Assembly (NCBI GenBank): GCA_026120185.1
Contig: JANUWF010003368.1
Span: 992,001-1,056,000, forward strand
Length of the DNA: 64,000 nt
Source: Voacanga thouarsii
Taxonomy: Eukaryota; Streptophyta; Magnoliopsida; Gentianales; Apocynaceae
Reading direction: 5' to 3'
Shown here one piece after another: positions 10,711 to 22,273 of this stretch; position 1 is the first letter of the stretch, and every line of letters starts with the position of its first letter. The notes below the pieces were generated by a model, which worked only from the letters and a program-made list of their open reading frames with translations, was not told the DNA's origin and made no database searches. The translations under genes were made by a program, and so were the position numbers.

Positions 10711-12274
10711 AAGTTTAATTCATGATTATCTTAGTTATGGCTGAATTTTTGCTTTTCTTGCATTCCTTAAAGATAGAGATGTTGTCTTAGGGGAGACATC
10801 AAGAGAATTTCTTAATCATATAATCATGTCCTAAAAGGAATTCTAGAGGAATTCTTGTCCTTGTTATTACCTCTAACTTTGTCCTAACATCTTCACAAAT
10901 TAAATTATTCAAAATTCATTAAATCTCTTCTTTTAATTCCAAAAATTCTGAGATAATTCCTTAGCCTTGAATTTCAAAAATCAATCTTGGAAGTTAGAGT
11001 ATTGGCTGAAATTAGGGAGAAGAATCTAAGAGAAGTAAATCACCATGATAGAACCTTCAAACTCACCTTCATGTTATTCATGTTTTTAATGAAGGAAATC
11101 TGGAAATTTTCCAGAATTTTAAGGAGTCCAGCTTTCGAAAAATTCAGCTAGAAATCTTGCTCATTTGCTACCAGAAAAATGGAAATTCCATGTAGCTTGA
11201 AGACTGAAATTTCTGTGCAAAATTCGGATTGCATAAACTGCACAAAACCAGAAAAATTCCTGTGCAATTTCGCTGCACACCAAGCTGAGATTGAAGCTGT
11301 TTTTCTTGTCATCAATCCAACAAAACCTCTTCTGATTTTCTCCAAAAAGAAGGCTCAAAACCAACCTTAAAAGACCCTCAAGCACCCCTCAAAATCAACT
11401 GAAAATCGAGCTGAAGAAATGCAGAAATTCTGCACAGAAAATTTAGCAACCTTCGAAGCTTTGAACAACCTTGAAACCAGAAAAATTCCAATTTTGTCTC
11501 CTTAGGCCTAGACCAAAAAACCACATTCAAACCTCCGAAAAATGGACCTTGTTCAGCCATGGACTGAACACCATTAACCTCCACACTTACCTTAAGTACT
11601 TGGACTCCATAATCACACCTCAAAAATCTCCTAAGATCACTCTATCCAAAACACATTTGAACTTCAAAAAAATTCCAGAATTTTGCTCCATGAAAACACT
11701 CTTTAGCAAACTAGAATTTCCTCTGCCATTGAAGACTACATTTCAGCCAGCCTGAACAGCCTTCATTCCCTTGCCATAAAACTGATCAGTCTAGCCGGTA
11801 TTATTGACGAGCAAAGAAACCTCCATCAATCAAACACCATTAGCTTCTCTTCTACCTCAAACAACTCCACAATTTTCTCCATTTGAATTTCAAACAAGAT
11901 TAGATTATTCTCTTTCCTTCTAGCTGAAAATCAAAACTGCTAATCACCCTAGACCATTCGGCCAACATCATTCCAGATTTCGTGTAGCTCTTCTCTCAAA
12001 TTCTCTTAATTTTCACCAAGAACACACAATACACTCCTTCATGCCAAAACCTACCCTAAACACCTCCAATCACTCTCAAATACTCCAGATTACTCCTACT
12101 TAAACCCTAGTGTTCATTTCTAGTCTTTATAACACAAAATCAAGCAAACAAGAATTGACTATCGGATCAAAAGCCAGCTTTTTTCTTGAAGGTCTCAAGA
12201 GCATCATCAAAGTAAATCAAGAACAACTTCCTTGTTCATCCTCTTTCATTCAACCTTCAATGTACCATACTAAT

Positions 12275-12275
<1 letters not shown>

Positions 12276-12310
<35 letters not shown>
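12276..12310. repeat. (CT)n microsatellite
   Basis: About 17 uninterrupted CT units lie in the solo LTR, directly before GGCCGAAATGG. Confidence 0.95.
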
Positions 12311-12312
<2 letters not shown>

Positions 12313-14744
12313 CCGAAATGGTTGATCATCAACCATGACTATTTTTTTTCCCTTGGACAACTCAAGACTCTCAATTGCGTGTGGACCTTCTTCAGCTTCA
12401 TCAAAGTAATCGACAATCAAGTATTTTTTTTTCCTTAATCCTCCTTTTTAATTTTGAATTTATGTCTCTTAGATGTTGATAGGAGGAATGGATATGAATG
12501 AGGGATTTAGTGTATGCATGTGGATGAATGTGATGGGGTTAGGACATGAGAATTGTTGTATATGACTAAGCTATATGAATTTTCTTGGAAATCAATGTAT
12601 GTTCATCATGTCTTATGAGAGTTATGGATGTTTAAAGCATGTTAGATGTTATGAAACCTATGATGAATAGGATTTTCATGTTATTATTTCCATTGAAGCC
12701 ATGATTGATGATTATGCCTAATAGGGATTTGGCCATGTGATAGTATGTGTTGAATTAAGAATATGTTCATGAATAATTTAGCCTATTCGTTGATGTTTGG
12801 GAATGTGTACATGAATCTTGTTTAGCAATAGGAAAATCATGATGGAAGATTATTCTCTTGTTAACCCTATGTTATTTTTATTAACAAATTTTATTATTTT
12901 AATTAGAATTATTATTACATTTTCCTTAAGAGTTTCGAAATGTATAGGAAGATTTGAAAATGGAATATTAAATGAAATATTAATATTTTATTGCTCAAAT
13001 AAATAATATCTTTTGTTAAAAATAATATATATATATATATATAACAATAAATAAAATATTTTAAATAAAAAATATTAGAATTAATTAATGACCGTGTAGA
13101 CCTTAGTTAAAACTTTTACCTATATTCATAAATATTATTTATATTAAAATTTATTTGTTATGTATTAATAAAAAATTTAATATAATTTATTTATTATTAA
13201 TTTTATTATTCATTAATAATTATTTATTACCTATTAATTATTAATTAAAATTTAAGTGTAATTTATTATTTATTTATTTATAATAATACTATTTAAATAT
13301 TACCATTTACCAATATTATTTAGGACTTAGTATTATTCAATATTTAACACTAGTTTATTTATTAGCAATAAGACTCAAATTTTATTATTTAAAACTATAA
13401 CTTATTAGTAATTATTCTAGAACCCCTAATTATTTTAACCTATCAAGTTAGATTCATTTTATAAAAATACTTTATCATCTAGCCTTAAAGCTTAGGACAT
13501 TAAGGTCGTGGTTAGTCATGGCTGTAAGTAGTTAAGCTATAAATTATTTATTTAAGGCATGTATAACTCAAATGTAACCTTATACCTTGTGTTTACCCCA
13601 GGCAGGGTTAGGTTGACCTTGGAGGATTTTTGAATTCAAGCAAGCAAAGGATCAGGTAAGCTCCTGCATGGAGTCATTTGAAGACCAAAAATTATTGTGG
13701 CAAGCTAAATTCCATGTGTATGATCATTCGTTTATAAAGACAATTAAGGACTGTTTTCCTTTTTATTTCAGTCAAACAAATCATTTAAAAATTAAACAAG
13801 CAATTTTACTCAAAACGCTAAACTCCTTCTAAAACCCAACTTTGACAAGAATTTTAGAAACCCTTAATTGCTATTTCCAAGTAAATCATTGTATGATCAA
13901 ATTTCTCTCAAGTGGGACAAACAACGTTGAGTACTCAATAAGGGTAAACTACTAGGACTAGTCTTTGAAGGGTTAGGGTAAGTCTCTCAATAGGTGGCCA
14001 CCTCTGAGGGGTGAGTCCTTCCCAAATAGGATGCCAGTCCAATAGGTCATACCGGTCCGAGCTAGCAAGTTTCAGTAAAGTGGACTGTGTGTTTTCAAAG
14101 TGGTCAACCGATAAGTCTGGGTGTAGAGATGAAGGAGTATCTCACCTGATAGGCCGTACACCTACCTTTTGTCAGCATGCTCAACATGTGATAGTCTGAC
14201 CGGCAACATGCTCAACGTGTGGCATACTGACCATTATAATGTCATGGGGCCCAACGTGTGGTAACCCATGGCCACCTCTTTAAGTGGTTGTATTTATTGT
14301 GCACATGTATGGTTTGAAAAGCAAAACACCACTCTTTATTTTAACATTTACTTAATGCTTGCTAGCACTTTCTCTTATAAAACTTTTACAACTTGCACTT
14401 ATGAACTATTTTACTTGAAACACTCAAAGCACACACGGGCTTACTGAGATTTTTATCTTACTACCTTTTATGCCATGTCTTTAAGTCAATCCTACTGTGA
14501 AGGTCATTAGCTAGATTGTTGCTTGTGATTTTGAAGACTCTTTGCTGTTTTCCTTCTGTGATGTTTTGAGAGATTGTAGCAGACAGTTTATTTAGGATTT
14601 GTTCATGTATTATTGGGTTGTAATAAGTTTAATTTTAAAGTATTCCTTTTATTTTATTTTTTGTGACCTAGTTATAAAGACCCCTTATCTTATAGACGGG
14701 GCGACATCCCCGGCCCTGATGGGCCTAGGTAGTGGGGTGTTACA

Positions 14745-14749
14745 TAGAG
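14745..14749. repeat. Target-site duplication TAGAG, right copy
   Basis: Exact match to 10392-10396, directly after the LTR end GTGTTACA. Confidence 0.85.
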
Positions 14750-16359
14750 AATTTCATCTTTCCTAGGTTGCATAGAGCAACGCTAGAAGACGATTGTCTA
14801 GGAAAATAACGGCCTAGGGAACTTCTAATTCCCTATTAGAAGTTTCCTAGGCTGACTAGGAACATAAGCAGAAGATTTTCATCCAGAAGTTAGGCGGCCA
14901 ACCCTTGGCCGCGTAGGAAGAAAATAGAGCCTTGTTCATTTTAACTTAGGCAGCAACTCCCCTCGGCTGCCCCTACTTCCAGAATCATATCGGCCCAGGG
15001 AAGTTTCCTCGGCTGCCTATAAGCTACAGAAGCATAGATTCGGTGCATTATTTTAAGCACATGGAACCCTTGCTATATAAACCCATTTATACACTTCAAA
15101 TACTTGTCTTGGAGAGTCTTGGAGAGTTTTTAGATCTAGATTTTCTCCAAGAACCCTTAAAGAGCTCAAAAGAGACACCAAAAAAAGGACAATCCTGGGA
15201 AGTAAGAAGAAGAAAAATGGATTGTTCAAGAAAATCCAAGAAAGAAGAAGATCAAGAACTTGTCTATAAGTGTTGTTCTCTCTTTTTCTTTGTATTATAC
15301 TTTAACAATATTGAGATTTATATGATTTTAGTTGTATTTGAGGGATGAACCCAATCTATGATTTTAGAGAGCTCAAAAGAAACACCATAAAATGGAGGAT
15401 CTTGGGGAAGCAAGGAGAAGAAGAAGGGATTTTTCAAGTAAATCTAAGGAAAAAGAAGATCAAGAACTTGACTATGAGTGATGTTCTCTCTTTTTCTTTA
15501 TATTATACTTTAACAATATTGAGATTTATATAACTTTAGTTGTATTTGAGGGAAGAACTCTAATATATATTCTTGTGTTCTGTTGTTATTATGATTTATT
15601 GAATTCCAATCTCTTGTATTTGATTTTTAGATATTATTGTGTTTGATTGATTGTTTGGGCTTGATTAATTTATTCAATTGATTGGTTCACTCTTAATGAA
15701 TTCAACAGATGAGGTTAGGAGTTGAAACAATAAATTAACTAGTCCAACATTATTTTCCTTTAATTAACTCGAGAGAAAATTTGATGGATTAGAACTTAGT
15801 AGTCAATGAATTTTCAATATTGCGTAGAGATAGGGATATTAAGGCTTCTGGGTACCTCTGGGTAATGAGTAAGTTTAATACTTCCTTGGGTTAGATTGAT
15901 TAGATAGAAATATCAATTAATTGGGCCTTAGGAAAGGAGTCTCATAACTCGAGAAAGAGTGAGGTTTATTTTTAAAAACTCATACCAGTGCTTGAATTGG
16001 GATTTAATAAACTTAGTGGTAAGCACTTTATTTAACATATTTTTGGGGGATTTCATTTATATGACCTTTCCCATATTCTTATTCCTTAATGATCCTTACG
16101 ACTTTTCTTGTGTGGGTCCGATGTATTCTCTATTGTAGTAGTTTAGTATAGTTAGTTTTAATTGTCATATCCTTTTATTTAATTGGCTAGACAATGAGAT
16201 TAGGGTAAAGTAGTGTTAATTGCTAAATTCTCTTAGATTTGATACTTGCTATACCCAATATTATACAATGGGTATATTTGCCCAAATGTGTGATTTTAGT
16301 GTTTGGCATTTTAATTAAAACTTCATTTTTGTGGCTTTTGTTATACTTTTTCTAATGCA
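14750..16359 (+). repeat. Degenerate LTR-like relic, right part
   Basis: The order of features follows the LTRs at 430-1845 and 22274-23813. There is a TATA-like CTATATAAACC at 15073-15083, then a purine-rich AAGAAGAAGATCAAGAACTTGTCTATAAG segment start (compare GGCTTGTCTATAAGTT in the others), then CTTTCTTTTACTTTG-like pyrimidine stretches. A long T-rich tail ends with TTTTAATTAAAACTT (compare TTTTAATTAAAACTTGA at 1786). It is therefore probably a diverged LTR of the same broad group. No internal region, primer site or flanking duplication is evident. The end near TAATGCA (16359) is a guess. No gene is visible. Confidence 0.45.
15161..15560. repeat. Tandem duplication, period about 207 bp
   Basis: AGAGCTCAAAAGAGACACC at 15161 recurs as AGAGCTCAAAAGAAACACC at 15368. 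The match goes on through AGATCAAGAACTTG, GTTCTCTCTTTTTCTTT and TATACTTTAACAATATTGAGATTTATAT to GTTGTATTTGAGGGA. Copies are roughly 85 percent alike by eye. Confidence 0.85.
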
Positions 16360-16543
16360 AGAAAAACACAAATTAGAATTAAATAAGAACCGTTAAAAGA
16401 ATTAATTACCAACTAGCCATCTTATATATATAAATTCATTTCTCTTTCTTTTTTTTTCCAAGTAAATAAATAAAATAATTTAATAACAAGAATATATCAA
16501 TAGATTATTTCTTAAATAACTAAACAAATAAACATATTACTCT
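16360..16543. other. AT-rich spacer, no gene
   Basis: AT-rich sequence between the relic and the chromovirus. Its last five bases, ACTCT (16539-16543), should be the left target duplication of the chromovirus. The right one is not in the window because that end is deleted or lies beyond it. Confidence 0.6.
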
Positions 16544-18445
16544 TGTAATACCCTGTACTTTAACCTTCGATAGGCTACTACTTGTGATAGGATGAAAATT
16601 TATATCAATGACCAGAATAAAACATGATCGGTATAAAGAAAGAATATTTTGGTATAATAACATTTTGTCGGGACCTAGATGTAATTACTAGATTTGTTCT
16701 ACCTGTACCCTAAATCTTCAAAAGTTTACTATTGCTAGTAGCATAAGAATTTGAGGGTACGCTAAGAATGGAAATTGATTAGTGTGATGAAACACATATT
16801 TTGCTGTGAATTAAGTTATTTGGTTTATTGGGGGTATTTTCATCATTTTGACCGCGCCCGCGATTTTGACTACAAATTTGACCAAATAATTGAAGGATTT
16901 AAGTACTACCAATGGATTCAATGAAATTTTTGGAGTTAAATGGTAAAATAAAATATTTTTTCATTTTAGACCCGATTTTTGGTCATTTCTGAGAAAAAAT
17001 TGAAAATGCGGTCGAAAATTTAGACGTGTGGCATTTTGTGATTGGTAGCCATGAACATGTGTTAATTTATGAGAGGTTGCATGAAAAATTCATGCAAGAC
17101 TCAAGGAATTAAGGAATTATAAAATAAATAGAAGAATGATGTGTTTAATTATGATTGGAACACATCATTTGTAGAGCTATTTAATTAATGCCTTGATCAA
17201 TTTATTTAGCCAATATTTTTCCATGAAGATGGTGGTGGAATGGCCAAAAAGTGGCCAATAAAATTGGCAGCCACAAGAAAGAAGAGAAGAGAAAATTTAA
17301 GGAAGAAAACCAAGGAAAATAGTGTGTAATATATTGATTGCAATAAACCTATATGAAAACCACCGTACAATTAATTGAATTAAAATTTTCTTGGCCAAAA
17401 TTCTGATGAGATATGGTGGTGGGAAGGCTATTTTACAGCCATAATTTCAGTAGCCACAAGGAAGGAAAAACAAGAGATAAAGAAATCAAAGAAATTAGCA
17501 AAAAGAGTAGCTAGTGTGTGTTCTTGGTGTTGATTATGTGTTCTTGAGAGATTCTTGGAGCAAATCACACCAAAGAGCTCTAAATACAAGGTAAAACCTC
17601 ACCTTTCTAGAATTAAAGTTGTTGTTGGATGAATGGTGAATATTTTGATGTCAATTGTAACATGAACACATGATTTTTATGTCTTGATTTTGGATCAAAA
17701 GCTAGGGTATATAAACTTGTATACGAACTTTGTGTGTGGTTATGTATGTGTTGGCTGCCTAGGGGATTTATGGATAATGTTTTGAGTGATGAAAGACTGA
17801 ATTTTCATGGTAGTTCAAAGGGTTAATCTTGGTTGAAGAGATGATGATCAAAGTGAAATGAAAATAGGAGTTAATTGGTCAGAAGGATGAAATATGCTAG
17901 CTTTTGATTGAAGAAAGTGAAATTGTGTTGAATAAACATGAATTTTATGAGTTTTTGGAATCTATAAATTGAAGCATCAAAGATGATTTGAAGGAAAATT
18001 TGAATTAATTTAATGTTTCCAATGTGTTAAAGATTAAAAGAAATCAAAGGATAACATAAAGGGTTGAGATGGAGCAAAACTACTAGGGCCGTTTTGTCCC
18101 TATATTGAGCCACATGAATCTGAACTCAGCAGGGTCTTACACATAATTAAAGTTAAGAGTCTTATGATCATTTTCATATATCATAGAGCCAAATCGGAGT
18201 TGTGGATTGAAAGTTATGCGCGAAATAAAATTGTGTGTCAAGCAGCAAAATTTCAAAAATTTGGTTGGAAATGAAAGAACTTAAGGAAGATTAATTGTGT
18301 GATTTTGGGATGAAATGAATGGAAAACATGAACATAATTCATTGTTTGTGAAGGGAGGAAGGATATGGAAAAAGAAAACTGGAAGAATAGATCAAACGAT
18401 GAAAAGACAACAAGAACGATAGTTGAACGTTTTCTTAACAGTAGG

Positions 18446-18560
18446 CTAATCATCGGCCCTATTGGCTAAACTTCGGCTAACTGCCGGGCACGTTAGCTGA
18501 GCGTCGGCTAACCATCAGGCACGTTGGCTAGATGTCAGCTAACCATCAGCTACTTTTCAA
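18446..18560. repeat. Short tandem repeats (GGCTAACxxTCGGGCACGT type)
   Basis: About five to six diverged units of roughly 20 bp combine TCGGCTAAC and GGGCACGTTGGCTA. The same array in the 3' LTR is at about 28680-28775, so it belongs to the LTR. Function is unknown. Confidence 0.7.
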
Positions 18561-18939
18561 TCAAATACGACTAAATCTAAAAACGATGATTGATGTAGGT
18601 TTATCAGTAAACGGCCAACGACACGTTGGAAATGGTGAAAACGGTAGTCAAACGGCCCGTGAACAGTAAAACTTTGAATTCTAAAACTTTTTGAAAGCTA
18701 GTATGCTTTATTTTTTCAAAAAATACTATGTTTTATACTGTTTTAGAAATCCCTGAATATATTTAAGGTTTTTCTGAGCAAGATTTATTTTATACCATTT
18801 TGGACTCAAATAAACATCATAATTGGCTTAGAAACTTTAAAGGATTATTAAAGCATGAATTTTGTGAATTTTGTCCTTTTTGGATTAAATACTTCGGATT
18901 TTTAGAAATGGTAATTTTTAGACTCGAGTATTCACGAAT

Positions 18940-19330
18940 GGACTAGAATGACTTTATTGGAACATTTTATGGAAACATGATTGGAATTTTGAATTTAATC
19001 CTCTTTTAGGATTAGAATTCTGGATTTCTTGAAATAAATTCCTTTTGAAATCGAGTCTTTGGAAAATGATCCAAATGTCCTTATTGGAATGTTTTATGGA
19101 AACTTTTGGAATCAAGTATTTAGTAAATGACTGAAATATCTTTATTGGAACTTTTGTGAACACATTTCGAATGAGTAAAGGTAAAATGACCCGAATACCC
19201 TTCAAAAGTCTTTTTGGAATTGGGTATGGGTAAAATGACCTGAATGCCCTTGAAAATGACTTTTGTGATTGAGTACAGGTAAAATTACCTAAATACTCTT
19301 GAAAACTTGTTTTAATGTGCAAAAAGAACC
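18940..19330. repeat. Spaced repeats of about 60 bp in chromovirus LTR
   Basis: Units such as GGGTAAAATGACCTGAATGCCCTTGAAAA recur about every 55-65 bp with changes, for example near 19170, 19225 and 19275. The 3' LTR has the equivalent at about 29160-29560. Confidence 0.7.
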
Positions 19331-20617
19331 CATTACCCTATTTCGATACGATTTTGGAAAATAATCTCTCGATATGAGTTAGACTTTTGAAAAATGACAT
19401 TTTGATCCCAAAAATTACTTTATTGGCCTGATGTGCCTATGAAATGAACTGATTGACCTTGTGGAGCCTATAGGAATAATTATCTGACTTGCAAGTCACT
19501 GGGATCAATTTCTGAAAATGATATTTTTCCCCAAAAATATTTGATTTGAAAATCTTGCAGGAATAAATAACCCTCTGGCCTGATCAGTCAGTAGGGGTTG
19601 GTATTGATAACGTTGAATTCTTAGCAAAGATTTTGATCTTTGTACTAACTCATGTTAGAGATAGATGATCCAAGTAACCTAGCTATTTCTGGGGATTGTC
19701 TTACTCCAAACAAGGTGACAGGACATTGAGATGAGTCGTCCTGGCTAGCCGTTTAGCACCTGGCAATGGCCTTATGTCTGTGGGCATGTTATGTTGAGAG
19801 TCGTTCACTGAATGCCAGACAGGGACAGTCGGTAATGTTTGACTCCTTGCTATCTCGATGGTGAATGACATCAGGATTGGGACCCCTGGCTTATAGTGGC
19901 AAGTAAAAAATTTAGTGTGTTGTGGTACACTTAGTATACTGCAGTATACTTATTATTTATTCTCGGTAGTACGTGGCTGTGTACTTACTTTTCAGCAACA
20001 CACGGTTAAATACTGTAGGCTACGGTCTAAGTACAATGATATGTGGTGCCGACGGCAAAGCCTTGTGACTTTGCATGCAGGCTAACTTTCAATTGGAGAA
20101 GTGCTTGTGATTTAAAAATTAGGGCAATGATTTGAAATTGAAACACAGTTTTTCAAAAATGATTGAGTTTTGAATAAACTCCTCTTTAGAGAGTTTTAGA
20201 ATTATTTTCACTAGGAAAATAAAATGTTTTCCCACAAAGGTTTTCTGTACTCTAGCACTAGTATACATGGGACTCACTGGGTGATTTTTCACTCACACGT
20301 GTCTTTTATCTTACTCTTTTGTAGGACTTGGATTTGAGCAAGCCTATGGATAGAGGGATAATACCACAGTGGTAGCAACCAAGGTCCGAACGATCTCTCT
20401 TTTAATTATGTACTTTATTACTGATGTAGTATAGAGATTTCGCATGTATGAGATTCTTTGTTATGAGTCTCATACTAATATGGTAATATTAGTATGAGTC
20501 TGGACCTTGTATACTCTTTTGGTTCTTCGTTATAAAAACCTCTTGTCTGGGTAACTAGACGGGGCGACACCCGGTTTGGAATGTTTCCGCTGTTACTTTT
20601 AGTAGGGGTGTTACAAA

Positions 20618-20629
20618 TAGTATCAGAGC
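20618..20629 (+). promoter_or_regulatory. Primer-binding site, initiator tRNA-Met type
   Basis: TAGTATCAGAGC lies two bases after the LTR end. It differs from the standard TGGTATCAGAGC by one G to A change. Confidence 0.8.
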
Positions 20630-20694
20630 ATAGTTATTATAGAACTGTGGTATCATCATAGAAATTGATAAAAACCCTTTTATCTTGTAGGTAG

Positions 20695-21740
20695 GATGGA
20701 TAAGATCGATAAGGACAAGATCCTCCTAAAAGAACTTCTGGACTATGATCGCGAACTACTTGAAATCACCCTGAGCTAATGATGGAGGAACCACATGCGG
20801 AAGGTCCCCACATTGCAACTTTGGACTATCCTATATTCCAAACCTTTAGAAAATGGCTTATATCATTTAACAGTTGACTAAGACTGCCACTAGAGCAAAT
20901 GAGAGTGCTAGAATGAATAAGAATATGATCAGGGAAAGTCAACAAAATGAAATTTGAATCAGATCACGCTCTTGAGCGCTTTTTGAAATTTCACCCTCTG
21001 CAATTTCAAGGGCAACCTAATTCAGAACAAGAGGCTGAAAATTAGATTGAATAGATGGAGAAGATTTTTGTAGCATTGAACTATTCAGAGAAGAGAAAAG
21101 TACAACTTGCTACATTTCAATTAAAATGACTTGCCCAAGATTGGTGGGCAAGAGAAATGAATCAACGAGAATGGGAGTGGACGGATTTCAAAGCCAGTTT
21201 TTAGAAGGAGTTTATCCCCAGTTAGGTAGTGGAATGAAGAAGGACGAGTTCCAAGCTTTTCGGTAAGGAGGTCATACTGTGGGGTAGTATGCCGCTGAAT
21301 TCACTACACTGTCAAAATATTACCCACTTCTAGTTCATTCAGAGGTAGATAGGATTAGACACTTCGTGAAAGGTCTACGGCTAGAATTGAAAAGAGTACT
21401 GGCGAGCATGGCTCCCACTAGTTATAATGATGCAGTATAAATGGCTTCCAGGATAGAAATAGCTAATATTGAACAAGCAAGTGACAGAAATCGAAGTGGA
21501 TTTTAGGGTATAAGTAAAAAATGATCTAAAGGGCCCCGATAGCAGAAGAAAGAAAAAATGCAGAGGAGAGGAGGCCCGACTGGAGGATAACCTTCTTTTA
21601 GATGCTTTAACTGTGGAGAAGAAGGGTATAAGAGTTTCAATTGCCCTTGCCCTCGAAGAATAGGAGGATGTAGTCGACCTGGGGGAAATAATCAGGGGTA
21701 GAGGTCAGGACTCGGAAGAGGGAACTTAGGATAAACTCCT
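20695..21740 (+). pseudogene. Chromovirus gag relic with zinc knuckle
   Basis: The first codons (ATG 20696, MDKIDKDK) are followed by decayed sequence. From about 20950 the capsid part is readable: FLKFHPLQFQGQ, then an MEKIFVALNYSEKRKVQLATFQL block and AQDWW, as in plant chromovirus gag. Several stops and frame changes follow. The nucleocapsid zinc knuckle is at 21603-21644 with spacing C-x2-C-x4-Y-x4-C; the histidine has become tyrosine (TAT), so it would not bind zinc normally. A basic stretch with GGP and RRGGP-like residues surrounds it. In a live element gag packages the RNA. Here stops such as those near 21045 and 21130 abolish it. Confidence 0.8.
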
Positions 21741-22273
21741 ACCTCTAGAACTAAACCCGTCAAGCTACAAGTAAATGCTCGACTGGTTTTATTGGAAAAG
21801 ATGGATAATCATGCCACAGTAGTGGAAGGTACGCTCCTTATTTTTTATCATGATGCTAAAGTATTGGTAGATCCCGGCTCTACACATTCTTTTGTTACCA
21901 ATTCATTTCTTGATACTATGGGGGTTAAAAGGAAAGAAACTTCATATGAAATGATTCTTAGTACCCCATTGGAGAAATAAATGAATAGCGAGAAAATACA
22001 TAAGGGATGTAAGATTTTGGTAGAGAATGAAACATTGGGAGGAGATTTAATATGTTTGCCCATAGAGGATTACGATGCTATCTTGGGCATGGACTGGCTA
22101 TCTCAGCATCATGCTTAAGTTGACTGTAAACATAACATAGTATAGTTCTATCGACCCGGGAATCTTATATTGGAATTTGTAGGCGAGGTTGGAAGGAAAA
22201 ATAATGCTTTTATATCAGGACTCAAGGCCCAGAAGATGATTAGGAAAGGGTATACTGGATACTTAGCTTAATA
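21741..22273 (+). pseudogene. Chromovirus aspartic protease relic
   Basis: A 62-codon frame (21792-21980) contains the retroviral-type protease signature VLVDPGSTHSFV, with the catalytic Asp codon at 21870. After a stop at 21978-21980 the same frame goes on with a flap-like LPIEDYDAILGMDWL segment (22058-22102), the usual second landmark of Gypsy proteases. The protein would cut the Gag-Pol precursor. Pol then runs into GYLA and is interrupted by the solo LTR at 22274, after which YVINKPGEV resumes the expected linker before reverse transcriptase. Confidence 0.8.

Larger units (their letters stand above)
10397..14744 (+). mobile_element. Solo LTR, Gypsy type, 4348 bp
   Basis: The segment starts TGTGAAAGCCCACC and ends GGGGTGTTACA, with the CGGGGCGACATCCCCGG block typical of these LTR ends about 45 bp before the end. 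An exact 5 bp repeat (TAGAG) flanks it and there is no internal domain, so it is a solo LTR left by recombination between two LTRs. It shares the order of blocks with 6857-10250 and 55285-60319: TTGAGTACTCAATAAGG near 13930, a GGTGGCCACCTCTGAGGGG block near 13996, repeated CATGCTCAAC(A/G)TGTG near 14180-14220, and GGTTATAAAGACC-like sequence near the end. Scattered frames up to 94 codons (11471-11755) have no recognisable domain. The stretch 12800-13450 is extremely AT-rich. Confidence 0.85.
16544..20615 (+). repeat. 5' LTR of Del/Tekay-like chromovirus
   Basis: The 4072 bp LTR starts TGTAATACCCTGTAC and ends GTAGGGGTGTTACA. It is repeated from 26771 onward; in the first 170 aligned bases roughly one position in ten differs by eye, so the insertion is old. 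Notable parts are an array of GGCTAA(C)-type short repeats at about 18446-18560, a series of spaced AAATGACCxGAATxCCCTT units at about 18940-19300, and a GAGACGGGGCGACACCC-like block near the end that it shares loosely with the other long LTRs here. It contains no coding frame of note (the longest are antisense and low complexity). Confidence 0.9.

Noticed and set aside
11471..11755. 94-codon plus-strand frame as a host gene
   Set aside because: Lies inside a solo LTR, has no recognisable domain, and overlaps an antisense frame of similar length.
18446..19330. CRISPR-like spaced repeats
   Set aside because: Repeats are diverged, lie in an LTR of a plant retrotransposon and are present in both LTRs; no associated genes.
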